Assembly: GCF_900156745.1 (NCBI RefSeq)
Contig: NZ_LT707065.1
Span: forward strand, 4,030,001 to 4,094,000
Direction: 5' to 3'
DNA: 64,000 nt
Source of the DNA: Achromobacter sp. MFA1 R4
GTDB lineage: Bacteria > Pseudomonadota > Gammaproteobacteria > Burkholderiales > Burkholderiaceae_B
The notes below the pieces were generated by a model. It worked only from the letters and a program-made list of their open reading frames with translations, did not search any database and was not told the origin of the DNA. Below, in pieces: positions 43,553 through 50,497 of the stretch. Both the position numbers and the translations under genes were made by a program. How positions within the stretch are numbered: the first letter of the stretch is position 1; each line of letters starts with the position of its first letter.

Positions 43553-45327
43553 ACGCCCAAGAACTGAGTCAACGCCTGGCAGATGACGCCCTGCGTATCG
43601 CGGAATACCTCCTGCCCGGTGGCAAGAAGGCCTCCGGCGAGTGGAAGGCCGGGAGTGTTTCCGGCGACGCGGGCGGTTCTCTGTCCGTCCGCCTGACTGG
43701 CACGAAGAAAGGCGTCTGGAAGGACTTCAACACGGGCGAATCGGGAGACCTGCTGGACTTGTGGGCTGCCGTCCGAATCCTGTCCATCGGCCAGGCTATG
43801 GCAGAAGCCAAGGCATTCCTCGGTATCCGAGACAGCATGCCGAAGAAGGATCTGCCGACCTACAAGCGTCCGGCTAAGCCTGCCGCCCATAAGCCGAAGC
43901 AACCCGTTCGGGACTGGCTGATGAGCCGCGGGCTGACCGAAGAGACCATCGTGGCCTTCCAGATCGCTGAGCAGGAGCGCAACGGCAAAGCCTACGCTGT
44001 CTTCCCGTACCTGCGTGAAGGCGAGTTCATCAACGCCAAGTACCGCTGTGTCTCGGACAAGAAGGACATGCGCCAGGAGGGCGGGGCGGAACCGTGCCTG
44101 TTCGGCTGGCAGTTGATCGATCCGAAGACCCGCAGCGTTGCGATCTTCGAAGGCGAGATTGACGCCATGACCGGCCACCAGATGGGGATCCCGTCCCTGT
44201 CGGTTAACGCTGGCGCCGGAAATCACCAGTGGCTGGACAACGATTGGGAGCGCCTGCAGCGTTTCTCGGAAATCTATCTCTGCTACGACAACGACGAAGC
44301 CGGGCAGAAGGGCGCTCGTGAAGTGGCGAACCGCCTGGGCTTGGAGCGCTGCAAGGTCGTGCTGTTCGACAAGGCCAAGGACGCCAACGACTACATGCTG
44401 GGTGGCGCAGAAGCGGCTGACTTCGACCACTGCTTCCGGGCAGCGCGTCCGTTCGATCCGGAAGAGTTGCGCCCGCTGTCTGACTTTTGGGGACAGGTGA
44501 AAGCGTCGTTCTGGCCGAGCGGAGATAAGGTCGTCGACCCGTGCCTGACCTTCAACGGCACCGACCAGACATGGTTTCAGTTTCGCCAAGGAGAGCTATC
44601 GGTCTGGACCGGCTACAACGGCCACGGCAAGTCGCTCCTGCTGAACCAGGTCCTGATCGGGCTGATGTGCCAGGGCGAACGAGTCTGCGTGTTCTCCGGC
44701 GAAATGACGCCAGTGAATCAAGGGCGTCGGATGACGAAGCAACTGACCGGCCAAGACCGCCCGGCCCAGGCATATTTCGACCATTGCGGCCAATGGCTGC
44801 AGGACAAGGCATGGTTGTTCAACCTGACCGGTACCGCGAGCATAGACCGCCTGCTGGAAGTGTTCCGATACGGATTTAAGCGCTACGGCATTCGCCATTT
44901 CGTCATCGACAGCTTGATGATGACCGATGTCCCGGAAGACGGAGCGGGCGCCATGTCTGCCCAGAAGGAAGCCATGCGCAAACTGGCAGGGTTCTGCCGC
45001 GAATTCGGTGTTCACCTGCACCTGGTGGCTCATCCGCGCAAGGGTGAGAACGAAAAGAAGAATCCTGGAAAGATGGACGTCGCTGGTAGCTCAAAGCTGA
45101 CCGATGCCGCGGACAACGTGTTTTCGGTCTGGTCGGCGCAGAAGGAAGATGGCGAAGACCCGGACACTCCCGACGCGAAGCTGGAGCTTACCAAGCAGCG
45201 CAACGGCGAGACCCAGGCGCGCAGCCTGTACCTGTTCTTTAACCGCCAAGCCATGCAGTTCACCACCAACCCGCAGCGGCGGCCATACACCTACGTCCAA
45301 TACTCGGGCGTACCGGAAATGGTTTGA
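43549..45327 (+). CDS. bifunctional primase-helicase (TOPRIM + DnaB-like)
   Basis: A 592-residue protein. The N-terminal segment corresponds to a CHC2-like fold (EWKAGSVSGDAG, VWKDFNTGESGDLLDLW) but without zinc cysteines. The TOPRIM domain has FEGEIDAMTG and YDNDEAGQKG. The C-terminal RecA-type helicase domain has Walker A GYNGHGKS (about residues 361-368), Walker B FVIDSLMMTD and HLVAHPRKG. It resembles T7 gp4/Twinkle-type phage replicases. Start overlaps the upstream gene (ATGA). Confidence 0.9.
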   Translation: MNAQELSQRLADDALRIAEYLLPGGKKASGEWKAGSVSGDAGGSLSVRLTGTKKGVWKDFNTGESGDLLDLWAAVRILSIGQAMAEAKAFLGIRDSMPKKDLPTYKRPAKPAAHKPKQPVRDWLMSRGLTEETIVAFQIAEQERNGKAYAVFPYLREGEFINAKYRCVSDKKDMRQEGGAEPCLFGWQLIDPKTRSVAIFEGEIDAMTGHQMGIPSLSVNAGAGNHQWLDNDWERLQRFSEIYLCYDNDEAGQKGAREVANRLGLERCKVVLFDKAKDANDYMLGGAEAADFDHCFRAARPFDPEELRPLSDFWGQVKASFWPSGDKVVDPCLTFNGTDQTWFQFRQGELSVWTGYNGHGKSLLLNQVLIGLMCQGERVCVFSGEMTPVNQGRRMTKQLTGQDRPAQAYFDHCGQWLQDKAWLFNLTGTASIDRLLEVFRYGFKRYGIRHFVIDSLMMTDVPEDGAGAMSAQKEAMRKLAGFCREFGVHLHLVAHPRKGENEKKNPGKMDVAGSSKLTDAADNVFSVWSAQKEDGEDPDTPDAKLELTKQRNGETQARSLYLFFNRQAMQFTTNPQRRPYTYVQYSGVPEMV

Positions 45328-45342
45328 GCCTGGGAGATCCAC

Positions 45343-45684
45343 ATGCCCCCGAGAAACTACACCTACCCCTCGATCCTGGAAGCCCTCGAAGAACGCGGCG
45401 ACATGACGCACCGCGAGCTGACCCAGGATCTGAAATGCAGCCCTGTAACGGTTCACGCCAACCTGCGCAAGCTTCGCGACGACGGGAAGATCCATATCTG
45501 CGACTGGCTGCCGCCGAAAGGGAAGGGGCCACGGACGCCGGTCTATCGCTACGGATATGGACGAGACGCCAATAAGGTTGTTCAAAGCAACGAGGACCGG
45601 AACCTCAAGAAGTTGGCCTGGGTTAAGGCGCGTGCAATGCGTCAAAAGCTGGCGGAGTGCCAAGCCAACCCATTCTCTACCTGA
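45343..45684 (+). CDS. winged-helix phage DNA-binding protein
   Basis: A 113-residue protein. Residues 1-60 form an MarR/ArsR-like winged helix (SILEALEERGDMTHRELTQD, then CSPVTVHANLRKLRDDGKIH). The C-terminal tail is basic. It may regulate the early right operon. It starts 15 bases after the helicase, with GGGAG before the ATG. Confidence 0.7.
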   Translation: MPPRNYTYPSILEALEERGDMTHRELTQDLKCSPVTVHANLRKLRDDGKIHICDWLPPKGKGPRTPVYRYGYGRDANKVVQSNEDRNLKKLAWVKARAMRQKLAECQANPFST

Positions 45685-45700
45685 TTGCCCAGGTGACGGC

Positions 45701-46234
45701 ATGAAGCAAATGGACGTCGCTCTGGATCCGATGGCCGGAACGGGCCGCATGGCCACTCTTGCAATTGATCCCGGCCCTCAGCAGTCAGGCTGGTGCTACA
45801 TGCGCGGAAACGAACTCTTGGATTCCGGTGTGTGGACGAACGAGGACATGCTTGACTTCGTCCAGCACCGCCAGTTCCAGATAAATCCGACTCGGCTGGC
45901 GGTTGAGATGATCGCCAGCTATGGCATGCCCGTCGGGAAGGACGTTTTCGAGACCTGCCTTTGGATTGGTAGATACGTCCAAGCGTGGCACAACCCGATG
46001 ACAGTCCGGCTGGTCTACCGCAAGGACGTAAAGATGCATTTATGTGGCACTAACACCGCTAAAGACTCAAATGTGAGGCAGGCAATCATCGATCTGTACC
46101 CAGCAACAGGAGGCGGCGCGACTCCGCAAATCGGCATCAAAGCCAAGCCCGGGCCTTTGTATGGAGTTTCCAGTCATGCATGGCCCGCAATCGGCGTGGC
46201 TCTCACCGTTCAAGCGCAACGGCCGCAAGCATGA
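45701..46234 (+). CDS. RuvC/RNase H-fold candidate, possible Holliday junction resolvase
   Basis: A 177-residue protein. TLAIDPGPQQSGWCYM (first catalytic Asp) and RLAVEMIASYGMPVGK (Glu) follow the RuvC pattern, and the C-terminal GVSSHAWPAIGVALTV aligns with the last RuvC helix. However, the usual acidic residues there appear replaced by Ser and Pro, so activity is uncertain. Phages often carry a resolvase at this place in the operon. The ATG at 45701 is preferred over upstream starts. Confidence 0.55.
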   Translation: MKQMDVALDPMAGTGRMATLAIDPGPQQSGWCYMRGNELLDSGVWTNEDMLDFVQHRQFQINPTRLAVEMIASYGMPVGKDVFETCLWIGRYVQAWHNPMTVRLVYRKDVKMHLCGTNTAKDSNVRQAIIDLYPATGGGATPQIGIKAKPGPLYGVSSHAWPAIGVALTVQAQRPQA

Positions 46235-46280
46235 ATGCGGAGATTACGACCCCTATTCGCCGCATGGGATGCGGAGATAA
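46161..46280 (+). CDS. possible 39-residue ORF overlapping the RuvC-like gene
   Basis: MEFPVMHGPQSAWLSPFKRN, then a Cys/His/Tyr-rich tail. It fills the gap before the next gene and ends in TAA at 46278-46280. The upstream half overlaps the RuvC-like gene. No ribosome site stands out. Confidence 0.3.
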   Translation: MEFPVMHGPQSAWLSPFKRNGRKHECGDYDPYSPHGMRR

Positions 46281-46304
46281 ACCGTCCAATCCAAGGGTAT
46301 GAAC

Positions 46305-46664
46305 ATGGCAATTCCAAGAAGCGTTGAAGATTCGAACAAGCAAATGCGCCGGGCTGCGGTAGAGAAGCTGCGCCTGGAGTTCGGGGTGAAGATAAGCGCG
46401 CACGACAACTGCGCACCCAGGATTGCGGACGCCATTCGAAGGATCGAACCTGGTCTGCAATCAAGCGATCCCATGACTGTGATCCGGGCCTGGGTCGCTA
46501 TCAAGCCTTCTGACGTGGTGCCGTCGCGCCTGCTTTCCGAAACGGGGCGCGAGTACAAGTTTGGCCGGGATATGCGCCATGCCGCGGCTCGTTTGCAGGC
46601 GATGCGTATGCCGACCCCGGTCAGCATGAGCAGCAAGGTGCTGTATAGCCCGGAGTTCGCGTAA
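46305..46664 (+). CDS. hypothetical phage protein
   Basis: A 119-residue basic, helical protein (MAIPRSVEDSNKQMRRAAVE start). No known domain. ATGs at 46299 and 46305; the second is better spaced from AAGGG. Its stop overlaps the start of the next gene (TAATG), suggesting coupling with the putative late regulator. Confidence 0.6.
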   Translation: MAIPRSVEDSNKQMRRAAVEKLRLEFGVKISAHDNCAPRIADAIRRIEPGLQSSDPMTVIRAWVAIKPSDVVPSRLLSETGREYKFGRDMRHAAARLQAMRMPTPVSMSSKVLYSPEFA

Positions 46665-47197
46665 TGGGCGCCCTTCTGCCGAAGTGGGCGATGGGTGACC
46701 CGGCAATCGTGTACGAGCGGTTGGAAGAACTCCGAAGTCGACCACAGAAATCCCGGCTCAGTCGGCAGGAGATTGCAAGACAAGGATTGGAGCAGCTATT
46801 CAGCGAGGATCACATGACGAAAGACGAAAGCGAACAACTGGAAGAACTGCTCATGACCTGGTACCACTGGGCCAAGGCGCATCGAGAGCATCTGGGGCAT
46901 AGCCGAGTGGCGCCGGGATTCCAAGGCGTCTCGGACCTGGACGGCTACGGGGATGACGACGACACCGACGCGAAGCTGAACCGGTATGTGGCGGAACAGG
47001 TCGACGTCTGCCTGAGTACGCTGCCGGTTGACCTGCGCGCCGCTGTCGGGATAAACATGCGCAACAAGGATGTGCCGAATCAGGTGTTCCGCAACCCGCG
47101 TTGCAGCCCCGATGAACAGCACCAGCGCTACCAGCAGGCAAAGGAATCACTGCTGCCCATGTTGCGCAAGCGAGACATGATCCAGGTGATCGCGTGA
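46664..47197 (+). CDS. putative late-gene regulator (Q position)
   Basis: A 177-residue helical, acidic protein: EQLEELLMTWYHWAKAHREH, GYGDDDDTDAKLNRYVAEQV and LPVDLRAAVGINMRNKDVPN. The LSTLPVDLRAAVGIN region looks like the HTH found in phage Q/RinA-type late regulators. It is the last gene before a short promoter-terminator unit and the late operon, which is the position of lambda Q. Assignment is by context and style only. Confidence 0.5.
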   Translation: MGALLPKWAMGDPAIVYERLEELRSRPQKSRLSRQEIARQGLEQLFSEDHMTKDESEQLEELLMTWYHWAKAHREHLGHSRVAPGFQGVSDLDGYGDDDDTDAKLNRYVAEQVDVCLSTLPVDLRAAVGINMRNKDVPNQVFRNPRCSPDEQHQRYQQAKESLLPMLRKRDMIQVIA

Positions 47198-47201
47198 AGT
47201 G

Positions 47202-47229
47202 TTGCATTGCGTACTGGGCTAGGTACCAT
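47202..47229 (+). promoter_or_regulatory. Candidate late promoter (PR'-like)
   Basis: TTGCAT (47202-47207), 16-bp spacer and TACCAT (47224-47229). Initiation near 47236 would give a leader of about 55 nucleotides ending at the terminator 47266-47292. Confidence 0.5.
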
Positions 47230-47265
47230 GCAATCCAAGTGGACGGCGCTCGTCCATAGGAATCG

Positions 47266-47292
47266 AAGCCTCGGCACCCGCCGGGGCTTTTT
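47266..47292 (+). terminator. Terminator before the late operon (tR'-like)
   Basis: Stem AAGCCTCGG/CCGGGGCTT (one G-T pair), loop CACCCG, followed by TTTTTG. The following CTTTGGAG serves as the next gene's ribosome site, so it also fits the hairpin-linker pattern seen elsewhere in the prophage. Confidence 0.8.
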
Positions 47293-47306
47293 GCTTTGGA
47301 GCTGCC

Positions 47307-47552
47307 ATGCGGTTTTCTGTAGATCGGGATGACCCTGGTTACAAGGCGTGGAAGCTGCGCGGCGGTCACAAACGCCCGATTCACGTCTTACTGAATGGAG
47401 TTCGTGTGAAGCGGGTTGTCACGGCGGATACCAAGCGGGGATTCGTCTTGGCCTACCAGGAAGATGCAGAGGGCAAAGCGATTGTGAACGCTCGTCGCAC
47501 TGATGCGAAGCGCTTCCGTCAGTACGGCAACGTTGAGATTGCCTTCGGTTGA
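47307..47552 (+). CDS. hypothetical phage protein, beta-rich
   Basis: An 81-residue basic protein (MRFSVDRDDPGYKAWKLRGG start; then VLLNGVRVKRVVTADTKRGF). The pattern of a small beta domain is frequent directly before the HNH/terminase genes of HK97-like phages. Function unknown. GGAG lies 6 bases upstream. Confidence 0.65.
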   Translation: MRFSVDRDDPGYKAWKLRGGHKRPIHVLLNGVRVKRVVTADTKRGFVLAYQEDAEGKAIVNARRTDAKRFRQYGNVEIAFG

Positions 47553-47553
47553 T

Positions 47554-47793
47554 ATGGTCCAGATGGTGCAAGACCGTCGCGGGTACCCGGGAAGTCTGAA
47601 GCGAGACCAGGAGCGCCGGGCTAACGGTGGATGGTGTGAGCCTGCTGAGCCTACCCAGCTCGACCGCATAGAAGCCAAGCTAGACGCTCTCCTAGAAGCT
47701 CTGGCTGATGAAGGCGAAGAGATGGAGAGGCCGGCACTCACACTGGATGGCGAGGCAGTAGGCGGCGAGCGGGACGATTCCCAGCCGCTATGA
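47554..47793 (+). CDS. hypothetical phage protein
   Basis: A 79-residue acidic protein (MVQMVQDRRGYPGSLKRDQE start) with a helical middle (LDRIEAKLDALLEALADEGE) resembling a short coiled coil. The start lies one base after the upstream stop. It overlaps the HNH gene by 4 bases. Confidence 0.55.
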   Translation: MVQMVQDRRGYPGSLKRDQERRANGGWCEPAEPTQLDRIEAKLDALLEALADEGEEMERPALTLDGEAVGGERDDSQPL

Positions 47794-48092
47794 GCAGCCA
47801 ACCCTGGAGCGCTTGGTACAAGACCTGGCGCTGGCAGAAGCTAAGGGAACGCCACCTAAGAGCGAATCCTCTCTGTGTGATGTGCCAGGCAGAGGGAAGA
47901 GTGACAGAGGCAAAGGTGTGCGATCACATCGAGCCGCACAAGGGTGACCCGGAGAAGTTCTGGAACGGCCCCTTTCAGTCACTATGCAAAGCGCATCATG
48001 ACTCGGACAAGCAGAGGCTGGAGAAGTCCGGTCGCCGCAAGGTGCAGATAGGCACTGACGGCTACCCGGTCTCTGTTACACGAGCGGGATAA
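47790..48092 (+). CDS. HNH endonuclease (terminase-associated)
   Basis: A 100-residue HNH nuclease. WQKLRERHLRANPLCVMCQA, VCDHIEPHKGD and FQSLCKAHHDSDKQ give the Cys pairs, the catalytic His and the HH. Such small HNH proteins next to TerS/TerL are required for cos cleavage and packaging in many HK97-like phages. It precedes a candidate cos region. Confidence 0.92.
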   Translation: MSSQPWSAWYKTWRWQKLRERHLRANPLCVMCQAEGRVTEAKVCDHIEPHKGDPEKFWNGPFQSLCKAHHDSDKQRLEKSGRRKVQIGTDGYPVSVTRAG

Positions 48093-48273
48093 GAATAAGA
48101 ACCCGAAACTTCGGCACAACCATCGGCGAAAAAATGCCGATACGGAGAGGGCTGGGGGCAAAAAAATGGCGATACGGGTAGGGGGGGAGGGGAAAATTCG
48201 AAAGCCCCTTCTCGACCAAGACCGGCCGCTCACTTAATTTCTCTCATCCGCAATTCACAAGACGAGGTAACAA
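48093..48273. other. Candidate cos region
   Basis: A 180-base gene-free spacer between HNH and TerS. It contains two 17-base direct repeats AAAAAATGsCGATACGG (48129-48145 and 48161-48177), 32 bases apart, then a G7AG4 tract (48180-48192) and an AT-rich stretch. HNH-linked HK97-like phages usually have cos here. The cleavage position cannot be read from sequence alone. Confidence 0.5.
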
Positions 48274-48660
48274 ATGGCTCGACCGAGGCTCCCGGCCAGC
48301 AAGGCGGAGGTCTCCGGCGCCGCTGTCCATGACCCGCAACGGTTCAAGGATCGGAAGGCTCCGAAGGGAACCCGCCCGCTTGGCGAACCCTACGTGAAGA
48401 TGACCGACGAGCAGAAAGTGGCGTGGGAGGAATACCGCGCTGAACTGCCTTGGTTGAACAGTTCCCACCGACCGCTGTTGCGCCTGGCCTGTATCTGGAC
48501 GGCGCGGATGGACGACGCCGATTTCGGAGTTTCGGCAACGCAGGCGCTCAGTTCGATTCTCTCGAAGCTAGGCGCGACTCCTGTTGACGAAACCAAAGTG
48601 AACCATGGCGACGGCGAAGAAGAAGACCCCGCTGACAAGTTCTTTGGCCGACCGCACTAA
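48274..48660 (+). CDS. terminase small subunit (P27 family)
   Basis: A 128-residue protein. RPRLPASKAEVSGAAVHDPQ start, then LNSSHRPLLRLACIWTARMD and TQALSSILSKLGATP, the P27-type TerS pattern. It recognises packaging sites. Its 3' end overlaps TerL by 56 bases in a different frame. Confidence 0.88.
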   Translation: MARPRLPASKAEVSGAAVHDPQRFKDRKAPKGTRPLGEPYVKMTDEQKVAWEEYRAELPWLNSSHRPLLRLACIWTARMDDADFGVSATQALSSILSKLGATPVDETKVNHGDGEEEDPADKFFGRPH

Positions 48661-50440
48661 GGAGTACGCGGAGGCTGTAGTCGCTGGGGTGATCGTTGCC
48701 GGTCCCCATGTGCGCAACAGCTGCAAGCGGCATTTGCTGGATCTGGAGAAGGGCGGAGAGCGCGGGTTGTATTTCGACCACGCTGCCGCCGAGTACGCAT
48801 TCGATTTTTTCGAGGGCGTGCTGAAGCTGTCAGAAGGTCAGTTCGAAGGCAAGGATTTCGAGCTTCACCCCAGCCAGGCGTTTATCGTCGGGTCGCTGTT
48901 CGGTTGGAAGCGGGCTGATGGGACCAGGCGGTTCCGTCGAGCCTACATCGAGCAGGGGAAAGGCAACGGTAAGTCGCCGTTGGCTGGTGGGATTGGATTG
49001 CTCGGCCTGACTGCTGACGGTGAGGCTGGCGCCCAGATTTACGCCGCCGCGGCGAAGAAAGAGCAGGCCGGCATTCTGTTCGCCGACGCCGTCAAGATGG
49101 TGAAGGCGTCGCCCAGCCTGAAGAAGCGCCTGGAGTTCTCGGGCGGGGAAGGGCGTGAATACAACATCGCCTACCACCGGAATTCGAGCTTCTTCCGGCC
49201 GGTGTCGAGGGATACCGGCAAGACGGGATCGGGGCCGCGCCCCTACTTCGTGCTGGCTGATGAGGTCCACGAGCTGCCGGACCGGAAGATCATCGAGATG
49301 CTGGAGCGGGGCTTTAAGTTCCGCCGGCAGCCGTTGCTGTTCATGATCACGAACAGCGGGTCGGATCGAAACTCGGTGGCCTGGGAAGAGCATGAACATG
49401 CGGTGAAGGTGGCGGCAGGGCACACCGAAGCGGTGAATGACCCCGTGTTTGTTGGTGAAGCCCTAGACGACAACACTTTCAGCTACGTGTGTGCGCTGGA
49501 TGAGGGCGACGACCCTCTGACGGACCCGACGTGCTGGGTGAAGGCGAACCCGCTGCTGGGGGTGACGATCACCGAGACGTATTTGGCTGATGTTGTGGCG
49601 CAGGCTAAGTCGATCCCTGGTCAGTTGAACGGGATCCTCCGTCTGCACTTCTGCATCTGGACGGATGCTGAGACGGCTTGGATGACCCGGGCCACATTGG
49701 ATCCGGCACTGGTTGAGTTTGACCCGAAGGTTCATGCAGGTGAACAGGTTTGGATCGGTCTGGATTTGTCCCAGAACCGCGACATTACCGCTCTGGCGGC
49801 AGTGACGCAGACTGGCGTCAATGCGCAGAACAAGCCTCTCTTCGATGCTTGGATTGAAGCGTGGACCCCGGGGGATACGATTGCGGCTCGTGAGTTGCGG
49901 GACAAGATCCCGTATACGGTGTGGAAGCAGCAAGGGTTCATCCACGCGCCGCCAGGTGAGAGCATCAACTACCGGCACGTCGCCCAGACGCTTGCAGAAT
50001 ACGCTGAGCGGTACGACGTGCAGCTGGTGGCGTACGACCGCTTTGCGTTCAAGCGCTTCGAGGAAGATGTCGCAGAAATTGGCCTAAGCCTGGAATTCAT
50101 CGAACACCCGCAAGGTGGTCTGAAAAAGGGTAAGCCCAACGAAGCAATGGTCGAGGCAGCCAAGGCGAATCAGGAAACGCCTGAGGGGCTGTGGATGCCG
50201 GGGTCCGTTCGGTTGCTGGAAGACGCTCTGCTGGAGGGGCGAATCAGGCTCCGAAAAAACCCGGTCCTGATCTCCGCAATGATGTCTGCGGTGACCGAAG
50301 AGGACAAATGGGGCAACCACTGGTTGGCCAAGACCCGATCCATTAACAAGATTGACGCCGCTGTGGCTCTGGCCATGGCAATCGGTGCCGCTAGTACCGG
50401 TGTTTTGAAGCAGAAGACTTATAGCGTCTTCTTCGTCTGA
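48605..50440 (+). CDS. terminase large subunit
   Basis: A 611-residue packaging motor/nuclease. Walker A is YIEQGKGNGKS (about residues 114-124), Walker B YFVLADEVHEL (about 213-223). The nuclease acidic residues appear in IGLDLSQNRDITAL, LVAYDRFAFKRF and NKIDAAVALAMA. It belongs to the HK97-like Terminase_1 family. A terminator-like hairpin follows. Confidence 0.95.
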   Translation: MATAKKKTPLTSSLADRTKEYAEAVVAGVIVAGPHVRNSCKRHLLDLEKGGERGLYFDHAAAEYAFDFFEGVLKLSEGQFEGKDFELHPSQAFIVGSLFGWKRADGTRRFRRAYIEQGKGNGKSPLAGGIGLLGLTADGEAGAQIYAAAAKKEQAGILFADAVKMVKASPSLKKRLEFSGGEGREYNIAYHRNSSFFRPVSRDTGKTGSGPRPYFVLADEVHELPDRKIIEMLERGFKFRRQPLLFMITNSGSDRNSVAWEEHEHAVKVAAGHTEAVNDPVFVGEALDDNTFSYVCALDEGDDPLTDPTCWVKANPLLGVTITETYLADVVAQAKSIPGQLNGILRLHFCIWTDAETAWMTRATLDPALVEFDPKVHAGEQVWIGLDLSQNRDITALAAVTQTGVNAQNKPLFDAWIEAWTPGDTIAARELRDKIPYTVWKQQGFIHAPPGESINYRHVAQTLAEYAERYDVQLVAYDRFAFKRFEEDVAEIGLSLEFIEHPQGGLKKGKPNEAMVEAAKANQETPEGLWMPGSVRLLEDALLEGRIRLRKNPVLISAMMSAVTEEDKWGNHWLAKTRSINKIDAAVALAMAIGAASTGVLKQKTYSVFFV

Positions 50441-50457
50441 CGATGACCTACACAACC

Positions 50458-50481
50458 AAGCCCGCCTCGAGCGGGCTTTTT
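50458..50481 (+). terminator. Hairpin plus T-run after TerL
   Basis: AAGCCCGC/GCGGGCTT (loop CTCGA) followed by TTT. The same 19-base core AGCCCGCCTCGAGCGGGCT recurs at 58433-58451. The T run leads directly to GGGAGG, the ribosome site of the capsid gene. Confidence 0.75.
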
Positions 50482-50497
50482 GCATTGGGAGGCCTGC

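Noticed and set aside
45557..45700. Upstream extension of the RuvC-like ORF
   Set aside because: The extension overlaps the winged-helix gene and reads as its shadow; the ATG at 45701 gives the conserved start.
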